DNA of 64,000 nt, from positions 124,001-188,000 of the forward strand of contig JAXLTY010000001.1 of NCBI GenBank assembly GCA_046329815.1, given 5' to 3'. Numbering within the stretch: the first letter of the stretch is position 1; every line of letters begins with the position of its first letter. This DNA comes from JADJSS01 sp046329815 (lineage in GTDB: Bacteria; Bacteroidota; Bacteroidia; Chitinophagales; JADIYW01). The notes beneath the pieces are model-generated. The model ran no database searches and was not told where the DNA came from. It saw nothing but the letters and a program-made list of their open reading frames with translations. The position numbers and the translations under genes were made by a program. Below are positions 17,934 through 25,195 of the stretch, piece after piece.

Positions 17934-20900
17934 GTGATAAAACGATTCTGCATATATTGTATTTTGGTATGTTGTTACAGCGCTTTTTTGTGTGCACAAA
18001 CAACCTTGCCTGACTATGCTCAGTTTTCAAATTACAGAACCAAATTCATTGCGCCAAAATCAGATACTATCTCGATTGATTCGCTGAGTATTTTTCCGAA
18101 TTCGTTCTCGATTAAAAATGCTGCAACGAATGAGATCATTGCTCCGGAAAATTATACGCTTGATTTTGCTTCAGGAAAATTATTTTTTAAAAATGGTTTT
18201 AAAGCAGATTCTTTGCAATTTAATTACCGTACACTTCCGGTAAATGTTTCAAAAGTTGCGCAACATAAAAGTCCGCTCATTATTCGCAAAGGCGATTCCT
18301 TATTTTACGACAGATATTATTATCAGCCAAAGATTGTCAACTCAAATTCTTTTATCAATTTAGATGGATTGAATTACAGTGGAAATTTTGCGCGTGGAAT
18401 TCAGTTTGGCAGCAACCAGGATTTGGTTTTAAACTCAAATTTGGATTTGCGTTTAAGTGGAAAATTAGGAAACGATATTGAGATCACGGCAGCACTCACT
18501 GACAATTCCATTCCATTGCAGCCGGACGGAACGACTGCGCAACTACAGGATTTCGACAAGATTTATATTCAGTTAAAGAAAGATCCGCACACGATTATTG
18601 CCGGTGATTATACGCTTAAAAACTACGACAGCTATTTTTTGAAATTTGGTAAGCAGTTGCAAGGTTTGAGTTACACCAACGATCTAAAATTTAAAAAAGG
18701 TATGCGCCTGCAAACCTCTACTTCTGTTGGTATCAGTCGCGGCAAGTTTGCGCGCAATGTTTTTCAAGGTATTGAAGGCAATCAAGGTCCGTACCGTTTG
18801 ATCGGAAATAACAACGAAACCTTTTTAATCATTTTAGCAGGCAGCGAAAAAGTTTTTGTTGATGGTGTTCGCTTGCAGCGTGGCGAATTATTAGATTACG
18901 TCATTGATTATAACAGTGGCGAAGTTGTTTTCATGCCTCGTTTTTTGATTACAAAAGATTCACGTATCGTTGTTGAGTTTGAATACTCAGAAAGAAATTA
19001 TTTAAGAACAACCTTGCACGAAGCCATCAATTTTAACTATAAAAATCTGACATTATATACACAGGTATATTCTGAACAGGATGCAAAGAACAAACCGATT
19101 ACCAATTCACTTAGCGACAGCACCAAAGATTATTTATCGACTATCGGAAACGATATTTCGAGTGCTTATATTTCCGGTGTAAAAGAATCTACTTACGATG
19201 CTTCGCGTGTTCAATACAGAAAAACAGATACACTGGTCAATGGAACGGTGTATGATTCTGTGTTTGTTTATGAAACCAATCCTGACAGCGCGAAATACTT
19301 ATTGAATTTTTCGTATGTAGGAAATAACAAAGGAAATTATATTCCGACAAAGAACTCCAACAATGTGCGTGTGTATCAATGGGTCGCTCCGGTTGATGGT
19401 GTTCCGCAAGGAAATTCAGAGCCGATCATTTTAATTGTTACACCAAAAAGCCAGTTGTTATTTACATTTGGCATTGGTTATAAGATACAAAAAAACATGT
19501 CCATTCGAACAGAATTAGGTTTTTCAAACAATGATAAAAATCTTTTCTCACCGAAAGACAATAAACAAAATAAAGGTTACGCTTTCATGATGCAGGCAAA
19601 TCGTTTTGATTCATTGCCGCGCCATTTAGTGTTTCAAAACTCAGTGCAATATGAATTTAAATCGGAAACTTTTCAGCAGATAGAACAATATAGAAATGTA
19701 GAATTTTCGCGCGACTGGAACATCACCAATCAACTGAATAAAACAGAGCATATCGCGAAATACCAGACTTCATTGACAGATACCAAGCACAATATTCAAA
19801 CCGGTTATAAATTTTCTACATTCATCCGACAAAAGGTTTATAAAGGTTTCGAGAACTGGCTGACGTTTGCCAGCAATTATAAGAACATAAAAATTACTGC
19901 GGAAGCTCGTATTCTGAATACTCAGGATTCCATTAACAAATCGCTTTTCTTCAGACCGATTGTTACCGCGCAGTATTCCATTGCTAAAGCACGCGGCTTA
20001 ACAATTGGCGCCGGTTTTTCACAGGAAAACAACCAGTTTAAGAACAGAACGACAAACGAGTTACTGCGCAATTCTTTCATAAACGATAATGCGTTTTTCC
20101 AGCTTTCCTTACCGGATTCCGCGAAATGGAATTTTAGTTTGATGTATAAATACCGTAAAGACATTGAAGTAAAAAACGCTGCTTTCACCGATTCAACGAC
20201 GGCGCATACATTGGAATTCAACGGCAACGCAAACAGTTTAAAAAACCAGACACTGAACTGGCAGTTTACTTTTCGCGACCTGAAACCAAGTGATACATCT
20301 ATCAATGCGCAAGCTGAGCAAACTTATTTAGGCAGAACCGAATACGGTATTCGCATTAAAAAAGGTGTCGTGCGTTTAAATGCGATCTATGAACTCGGCG
20401 GTGGACAAGAGCGCGTGCGACAATATACGTTTGTGCAGGTTCCAAGCGGACAAGGTTATTTCAAATGGATCGACCAGAATTTGAATGGCATCAAAGAATT
20501 GGATGAGTTTGTACCATCGCAGTTCAACGACAGCGCGCAGTTTGTGAAAGTGCAAACCGATCTCAACGAATACATACATGCATATACGACTGCATACACA
20601 CAGAACATTACGATACAGCCGAAAGCACTTTGGTTCAATCAGAAAGGATTTAAAAAATTCATGTCGAAGCTGACGTTTCAGTCGTATATCAACGTGCGCA
20701 GGAAAACACTGAAAGGAAATACAAATAAAGTGCACCAGGCATTTAATCCGTTTTTATTCAAGACCAATGATTCCAATGTTATTTCACTGAACACCAATAT
20801 TCGCAACACGTTTATCTTTAATGCAGGCGATCCGGTATATTCTTTTTCTTATACCAATCAGTTAGTCAATGATAAAATTTTAACCATCAATGGCTACGAT

Positions 20901-21434
20901 ACGCGGCGCAGAATGGACAACACCATCGAAGCATATTATAACTTAAATACCTCTTTTACCTTGAATCTAAAATTTATACAGACGCGCAATCGACTGACCT
21001 CTGATTTCTTTGCACAAAATAATTTTGATATTCATGCGTATTACCTGGAACCGAAATTTACCTACAACTGGAAAACACAGATACGCACCTCGCTGAGTTA
21101 TGGTTTTGCCAATAAGAAAAACGCGAACGAATTAGGTGGAGAAAAAACGCTCGCCAACAAAATGGATTTTGAACTGCGTTACAGCAAAGCATCTAAGAAC
21201 ACACTAGAAACTAAATTTACATTCGCGATGGTAAAATTCAGTGGCGAGAATGGCACCACTAAAGCATATACGATCTTAGAAGGTTTGCAGCCGGGCAAGA
21301 ACTATATCTGGAATGCCAGTTATACGCGCAACATCTCACAAAACTTAGAACTGAGTTTAATTTACGAAGGCAGAAAAACCGGAACCGCAAAACTTATCAA
21401 TACCGGCAGCGCGCAGTTGAGAGCAGTGTTTTAA
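17934..21434 (+). CDS. Large predicted outer-membrane beta-barrel protein
   Basis: The protein has ~1165 residues and starts at GTG 17934; an in-frame TAA immediately precedes it, so no earlier start is possible. A signal peptide (MIKRFCIYCILVCCYSAFLCA-Q) precedes a globular region of ~100 residues. A long series of amphipathic strands follows, ending in GSAQLRAVF with a terminal aromatic as in barrels. A segment near residues 140-200 (GIQFGSNQDLVLNSNLDL; LTDNSIPLQPDGTTAQLQDF) recalls large Bacteroidota surface barrels of SprA type, but this protein is much shorter. DQNLNGIKELDE near residue 850 matches an EF-hand-like calcium loop. Confidence 0.7.
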   Translation: MIKRFCIYCILVCCYSAFLCAQTTLPDYAQFSNYRTKFIAPKSDTISIDSLSIFPNSFSIKNAATNEIIAPENYTLDFASGKLFFKNGFKADSLQFNYRTLPVNVSKVAQHKSPLIIRKGDSLFYDRYYYQPKIVNSNSFINLDGLNYSGNFARGIQFGSNQDLVLNSNLDLRLSGKLGNDIEITAALTDNSIPLQPDGTTAQLQDFDKIYIQLKKDPHTIIAGDYTLKNYDSYFLKFGKQLQGLSYTNDLKFKKGMRLQTSTSVGISRGKFARNVFQGIEGNQGPYRLIGNNNETFLIILAGSEKVFVDGVRLQRGELLDYVIDYNSGEVVFMPRFLITKDSRIVVEFEYSERNYLRTTLHEAINFNYKNLTLYTQVYSEQDAKNKPITNSLSDSTKDYLSTIGNDISSAYISGVKESTYDASRVQYRKTDTLVNGTVYDSVFVYETNPDSAKYLLNFSYVGNNKGNYIPTKNSNNVRVYQWVAPVDGVPQGNSEPIILIVTPKSQLLFTFGIGYKIQKNMSIRTELGFSNNDKNLFSPKDNKQNKGYAFMMQANRFDSLPRHLVFQNSVQYEFKSETFQQIEQYRNVEFSRDWNITNQLNKTEHIAKYQTSLTDTKHNIQTGYKFSTFIRQKVYKGFENWLTFASNYKNIKITAEARILNTQDSINKSLFFRPIVTAQYSIAKARGLTIGAGFSQENNQFKNRTTNELLRNSFINDNAFFQLSLPDSAKWNFSLMYKYRKDIEVKNAAFTDSTTAHTLEFNGNANSLKNQTLNWQFTFRDLKPSDTSINAQAEQTYLGRTEYGIRIKKGVVRLNAIYELGGGQERVRQYTFVQVPSGQGYFKWIDQNLNGIKELDEFVPSQFNDSAQFVKVQTDLNEYIHAYTTAYTQNITIQPKALWFNQKGFKKFMSKLTFQSYINVRRKTLKGNTNKVHQAFNPFLFKTNDSNVISLNTNIRNTFIFNAGDPVYSFSYTNQLVNDKILTINGYDTRRRMDNTIEAYYNLNTSFTLNLKFIQTRNRLTSDFFAQNNFDIHAYYLEPKFTYNWKTQIRTSLSYGFANKKNANELGGEKTLANKMDFELRYSKASKNTLETKFTFAMVKFSGENGTTKAYTILEGLQPGKNYIWNASYTRNISQNLELSLIYEGRKTGTAKLINTGSAQLRAVF

Positions 21435-21455
21435 ATGCGCACCGTTTGACTCCAA

Positions 21456-21947
21456 TTACAAAAGATGAGAATTCTTTTCAATAGTTTTATTTAATTTTTT
21501 CAGGAATCGATTTATCTTCTTTGTTTTACCTTTTAAGTAATCCTTAAATTCATAATATAGACCAAACCGGTTAATTGTATTATCAAAATATATCAGAACA
21601 GGTATGTAATTTATCGAAGGCAGTGCAAGTCTGTAAATCTTTCTTTCCAATTTGTATGCATCATTATTGAGTTCTAGTTCTTCTAAAACAACTGTATCCT
21701 TGCCTATTTTGTTTTCTAAAACTTCGTTATAAACTTTTAAGCAATACGCATCATTTCTGTAGATAAACAGAAACTTCTTTGATTCATATTTTTCATGAAA
21801 ACTTTTAGCATATGCTTTAGATGTGACTTCATAATAAATAATTATAAAAGGTACTATTGGCAGCAGGAGCAGAAAGATAAAGAAGCAAATTGGAATTAAT
21901 AAAAATCCAAATATTATTCCTGCAGATTCTAGTATTTTGTTAGACAT
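21456..21947 (-). CDS. Small membrane protein of unknown function
   Basis: The 163-residue protein has one long or two closely spaced hydrophobic segments near residues 9-40 (GIIFGFLLIPICFFIFLLLL and following) and then a charged cytoplasmic-type domain with a basic C-terminus (KGKTKKINRFLKKLNK). There is no recognised family and no detectable operon partner. It is convergent with the barrel gene, 21 bp apart, and borders the accessory region. It may be an orphan or recently acquired gene. Confidence 0.5.
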   Translation of the reverse strand: MSNKILESAGIIFGFLLIPICFFIFLLLLPIVPFIIIYYEVTSKAYAKSFHEKYESKKFLFIYRNDAYCLKVYNEVLENKIGKDTVVLEELELNNDAYKLERKIYRLALPSINYIPVLIYFDNTINRFGLYYEFKDYLKGKTKKINRFLKKLNKTIEKNSHLL

Positions 21948-22010
21948 GATCTTTAATTGAACTTAACAAGTCTTCTTCTCCTTTGTTGCTTGCCGTTGTT
22001 GGTCTTCTTG

Positions 22011-22314
22011 ACCAACAAACCGCTTCCTGTAAATATACTATTTCAAAATAATTTTTTATCGCTCTAAACTCTGACAGGGTTTTGAACCCTGTCAGAGTTA
22101 CGGTCTAAAAGATGGCTTCGTGCCTCGCAAGGGCGCGAAGCGTGTGCCCGCTTTCGCATCTTGTCGTCATGGCGAGGCACGAAGTCATCTTTTTTTGCCA
22201 CAACTGGCGCAGGTATGCAGCATGGCTTTGTACTGAAGCGTACTTGTGCTTACTACTTACCGCACAAGTACGCCACGCTGATTGCTGTACCGCATATTTG
22301 CGCCAGTTTGTGCA
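22011..22314. repeat. Long hairpin-rich direct repeat, copy 1
   Basis: A ~300-bp element nearly identical to 24005-24303. In order it carries: ACCAACAAA at the left edge; a perfect palindrome of the CTGACAGGGTT/AACCCTGTCAG type (22067-22099); a REP-like hairpin with arms GATGGCTTCGTGCCTCGC / GCGAGGCACGAAGTCATC (22110-22190); an outer pair ACAACTGGCGCA / TGCGCCAGTTTG enclosing GCGTACTTGTGC / GCACAAGTACGC. The open frame inside (22112-22321) is conserved only because the DNA is. The rest of the gap 21948-22421 shows nothing else. Confidence 0.9.
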
Positions 22315-22421
22315 TTTATAACCTTAAAGTAATATTTATATCTTAACCAAAGTCAATGAAAACGAAAAACACGTGCTTTACCTTTGTCTCTGAAAAAAAT
22401 CTAAAAAAGAAATAAAAGCAG

Positions 22422-23375
22422 ATGAAAGCAGCAGTTTATACTCAATATGGCACACCGGAAGTTCTTCAAATTAAAGAAGCAGCAAAGCCGATACATAAGA
22501 ATAATGAAATACTTGTGCGCATTAAAGCCACTGCCGTTAATTCCGGTGATGTGCGATTGCGCAAAGCCGATCCTTTTGCAGTCCGCTTATTTTTTGGTCT
22601 ATTGAAACCTAAAAAGAATATATTGGGCAGCGTTTTTTCCGGCGAAGTGGAAAGTGTAGGCAGGCACGTAAAACTCTTCAAAGCCGGCGACCAGGTTTTT
22701 GGTCATACAGATATGAATTTCGGCGCTTATGCCGAATATATCTGCCTTCCTGAAGATGGATCGCTGGCATTGAAACCTGTTGTACTTTCGCACAATGAAG
22801 CTGCCGTTATTCCATTTGGTGGTGTTACTGCACTGCATTTTATCAAAAAGGCAGAGATAAAACCAAATCAAAAAGTAATTGTCATAGGCGCATCAGGTGC
22901 GGTTGGTAGCGCTGCCGTTCAATTGGCAAAATCGTATGGCGCAATTGTAACCGGCGTGTGCAGCACAGCTAATATGGATTTAGTTAAATCTATCGGCGCT
23001 GATACAGTAATTGATTACACCAAAGAAGATTTTACTCAAAACGGTGAAATCTATGATGTAATTTTTGATGCCGTAAACACTATATCTGTTGCTCGCAGTT
23101 TAACATCACTTACTAAAAACGGAACAATGATTTTAAGTGCAGCAGGCATGCCTGAGATGCTTCAAGGTTTTTGGATTGCACTCACAAGCAGCCGAAAAGT
23201 AATAACCGGTGTAATTAAGCATAACGCAAACGACATTGTTTTTCTAAAGCAATTAGTAGAAGCAGGAAAATTCAAACCTGTTATCGACAGGACATACACA
23301 TTAGAACAAATTGCTGAAGCACATGCGTATGCAGAAAAAGGACACAAAAAAGGCAACGTAGCGATAGAAGTATAA
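22422..23375 (+). CDS. Zinc-type alcohol dehydrogenase / NADPH:quinone oxidoreductase-like MDR protein
   Basis: The 317-residue protein belongs to the medium-chain dehydrogenase/reductase superfamily. It has a GroES-like N-terminal domain (MKAAVYTQYGTPEVLQIKEA; LGSVFSGEVESVG near 67-79; GDQVFGH) and a Rossmann domain with VIGASGAVGSAAVQLAKSYGA (about 151-171). The structural-zinc cysteines are absent, which fits quinone-oxidoreductase-like members that reduce quinones or enones with NADPH. It ends 1 bp before the convergent Crp-type regulator, and the pair is bracketed by the long direct repeats, so it may be a mobile or recently duplicated unit. Confidence 0.85.
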   Translation: MKAAVYTQYGTPEVLQIKEAAKPIHKNNEILVRIKATAVNSGDVRLRKADPFAVRLFFGLLKPKKNILGSVFSGEVESVGRHVKLFKAGDQVFGHTDMNFGAYAEYICLPEDGSLALKPVVLSHNEAAVIPFGGVTALHFIKKAEIKPNQKVIVIGASGAVGSAAVQLAKSYGAIVTGVCSTANMDLVKSIGADTVIDYTKEDFTQNGEIYDVIFDAVNTISVARSLTSLTKNGTMILSAAGMPEMLQGFWIALTSSRKVITGVIKHNANDIVFLKQLVEAGKFKPVIDRTYTLEQIAEAHAYAEKGHKKGNVAIEV

Positions 23376-23376
23376 T

Positions 23377-23952
23377 TTACTTGTTCAGTAATCTTTTTCT
23401 TATTCTGCTTAGTGATTCAGGTTTTACGCCAACATAACTTGCAATCTGATATTGAGGTATTTTTTGAAACAAGTCAGGTCTTGATGCTAATAATTTTAAA
23501 TAACGTTGTTCTGCCGTATCGGTGGTGTACGACGACATTATTTCCTGCTGTTCAGCAAATACCATCTCCATTACCTTGCGCGAAACAGTTTCAAATTTTG
23601 GAAATCTTTTATACAGACTTTCCTCTTTTTCTCTGTTGCCAACCACCAGCGAGCAATCCATACAGCAATCCAAAAAATGAGTAGAAGGTTTGTGCTGACC
23701 AAAGCTATTCATTGAAATCACCCATTGTTCTTCTGTGAAAAAATTATTTGTTTTTTCATCACCGTCCACCAAATAATATTGCCTGACACAACCTTCCAGT
23801 ACAAAATAAACCTCGGTAGAAACTTCTCCTTCTTTTAGCAGCACCGTACCTTTTTTATACTGCTTAATGGTCATGGTTTCAACAATAGCGCTGATCTCCT
23901 CTTCAGAAAGCGGCATTATTTTTTGAAAATAATTAAGGAGTTTGCTATTCAT
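23377..23952 (-). CDS. Crp/Fnr-family transcriptional regulator
   Basis: The start is at the ATG at 23952 (MNSKLLNYFQKIMPL), giving 191 residues. The frame extends to 24012 but those residues are encoded by the flanking repeat. An N-terminal cyclic-nucleotide-binding-type beta roll (KKGTVLLKEGEVSTEVYFVL, about 33-52) is followed by a long dimer helix and a C-terminal winged helix with YQIASYVGVKPESLSRIRKR as recognition segment. This short form is common in Bacteroidota and often regulates an adjacent oxidoreductase. It is convergent with that gene, so control of it is inferred only from proximity. Confidence 0.85.
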   Translation of the reverse strand: MNSKLLNYFQKIMPLSEEEISAIVETMTIKQYKKGTVLLKEGEVSTEVYFVLEGCVRQYYLVDGDEKTNNFFTEEQWVISMNSFGQHKPSTHFLDCCMDCSLVVGNREKEESLYKRFPKFETVSRKVMEMVFAEQQEIMSSYTTDTAEQRYLKLLASRPDLFQKIPQYQIASYVGVKPESLSRIRKRLLNK

Positions 23953-24004
23953 TATTTTATTTGTTCGGTCTTTCGATTCGTTGTTATTATCCGTTGGCGC
24001 CTTC

Positions 24005-24303
24005 ACCAACAAAGCGTTTCGTGTAAATATACTATTTCAAAATAATTTTTTATCGCTCTAAACTCTGACAGGGTTTTGAACCCTGTCAGAGTTACGGCTT
24101 AAGAGATGGCTTCGTGCCTCGCAAGGACGCGAAGCGTGTGTCCGCTTTCGTATCTTGTCGTCATGGCGAGGCACGAAGCCATCTTTTTTTGCCACAACTG
24201 GCGCAGGTATGCAGCATGGCTTTGTGCTGAAGCGTACTTGTGCTTAGCACTTACCGCACAAGTACGCCACGCTGATTGCTACACTGCATACTGGCTAGTT
24301 TGA
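24005..24303. repeat. Long hairpin-rich direct repeat, copy 2
   Basis: Same order of hairpins as copy 1: CTGACAGGG palindrome 24061-24093, GATGGCTTCGTGCCTCGC hairpin 24104-24184, and the GCGTACTTGTGC/GCACAAGTACGC hairpin at about 24233-24268. Similarity ends near TAGTTTGAG at 24303, where the right outer arm is altered compared with copy 1. It is in direct orientation to copy 1, offset by 1994 bp. The 21-bp satellite starts 36 bp further on. Confidence 0.9.
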
Positions 24304-24339
24304 GAACGAGATTTTGTAAAAATATACATGGATACGAAA

Positions 24340-24633
24340 AAAACCGATGCGGAGATGCGAAAAACCAATGCAGAGATCAGACAAATTGACAAGGAGACCG
24401 GACAAATTGACAAAGATATGCTATAAATCGACCAGGTGACTCGAAAAATCAATGCGGAGATGCGATAAATCGATGAGCAGATGGAAAAAATCGATGAGGA
24501 GATCGAATAAATCGATGCGGAGATCGAGTAAATCGATACGGAGATCGAGTTAATCGATGCAGAGATGGAATAAACCGATACGAAAATCAGACAAATTGAT
24601 GAGGAGACCGGACAAATTGACGCCGAGTTAGTA
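24340..24633 (+). repeat. 14-unit 21-bp satellite, reads as decayed coiled-coil heptads
   Basis: Fourteen exact-length 21-bp units follow an ATG at 24328 (MDTK). In that frame each unit is seven codons of the form [K/Q/L/stop]-[I/T]-[D/N]-[A/E/K/T]-E-[I/M/T]-[R/E/G], for example KTDAEMR, QIDKETG, KIDEEIE, LIDAEME. Five units begin with TAA where others have AAA, CAA or TTA, so the frame is now broken only at that one unit position. Units 3-4 and 13-14 are nearly alike, suggesting a higher-order duplication. It could be a dead heptad-repeat protein gene or a non-coding satellite. The frame continues about 10 codons beyond without homology. Confidence 0.85.
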
Positions 24634-24863
24634 AAAATTGGGTCTATTCAATCAAGTGTGTCAAAGATTAAATCTGGTTTCAAATATAATGAGAGTTTTT
24701 TTTGCAACTGTTTATGGGTATGATCTAGAGGTTTGTGATAATATTTTCCGAACACTACTTTTTAAAAGTTATAAGCTTAAGGTAATGCGGCGAAGCCACA
24801 GACTTTCTCCGAATAATACACTTACAGGAAGCTGTTTGTTGGTGTGGAAAAGCGCCTACCTCC

Positions 24864-24884
24864 GTCAGGGTTTAAAACCCTGAC
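24864..24884. repeat. Isolated GTCAGGG palindrome
   Basis: GTCAGGGTTT and its complement AAACCCTGAC are separated by one base. It is the same core as the palindromes at 22067 and 24061, here without the rest of the long repeat. Confidence 0.75.
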
Positions 24885-25155
24885 AGCGTTTTTAGCAGAC
24901 TGCAGTAAAATTGTAGGTTTTATGAATTATATGTTGGTTTTATTATATTTGGTGGTAAATAAACACTACCGAGTAGCGCAAAGCCAGCCAACAGTAGGTT
25001 GTATTAGCGAAACTTTGTAGCGTATATAAGCAAGTTATCGGTCATTCTACGGGCGACCGTGCAAACATTGAACAGACAGTAAAAAAAGACAAAACGAACC
25101 AAGCCCACCCACCACCCAATGAGGACAAGAAAACGAATTAAACCAACGATAATTT

Positions 25156-25163
25156 TATCTTTG
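25156..25163 (+). promoter_or_regulatory. Promoter -7 element for restriction endonuclease
   Basis: TATCTTTG is an exact match to the Bacteroidota -7 consensus TAnnTTTG, 32 bp upstream of the ATG at 25196. No clear TTTG lies at the -33 position, so expression may be weak or activator dependent. Confidence 0.6.
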
Positions 25164-25195
25164 CAAATTCAAACCTTTATGACACGGAAAAATAG

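Larger units (their letters stand above)
24641..25195. other. Gene-poor stretch before the restriction endonuclease
   Basis: No convincing gene was found here. It holds a CTGACAGGGTT-type palindrome (24864-24884) of the same family as in the long repeats, a GCGCAAAGCCAGCCAACAG tract near 24970, and a promoter-like TATCTTTG at 25156. A 77-residue-scale open frame at 24638-24883 has a non-ATG start and no protein-like features, so I do not call it. Confidence 0.6.

Noticed and set aside
17857..18030. 58-residue N-terminal extension of the nitroreductase
   Set aside because: It overlaps the start region of the divergent barrel gene and contains no family sequence; MNISDVIKKRRS at 17856 is the expected start.
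22112..22321. Open frame (69 aa) inside long repeat copy 1, with a similar one at 24106-24303
   Set aside because: Both lie within hairpin-rich repeats and match only because the DNA repeats. No protein-like hydrophobic/charge pattern, no ribosome-binding site, and the same region carries three inverted repeats that explain the conservation.
23953..24012. 20-residue N-terminal extension of the Crp-type regulator
   Set aside because: The extension is coded by the edge of the long repeat and is hydrophilic with no homology to the family; the ATG at 23952 gives the normal start.
24638..24883. 81-aa open frame after the 21-bp satellite
   Set aside because: Non-ATG start, no family resemblance, ends in a palindrome of the repeat family; looks like chance.
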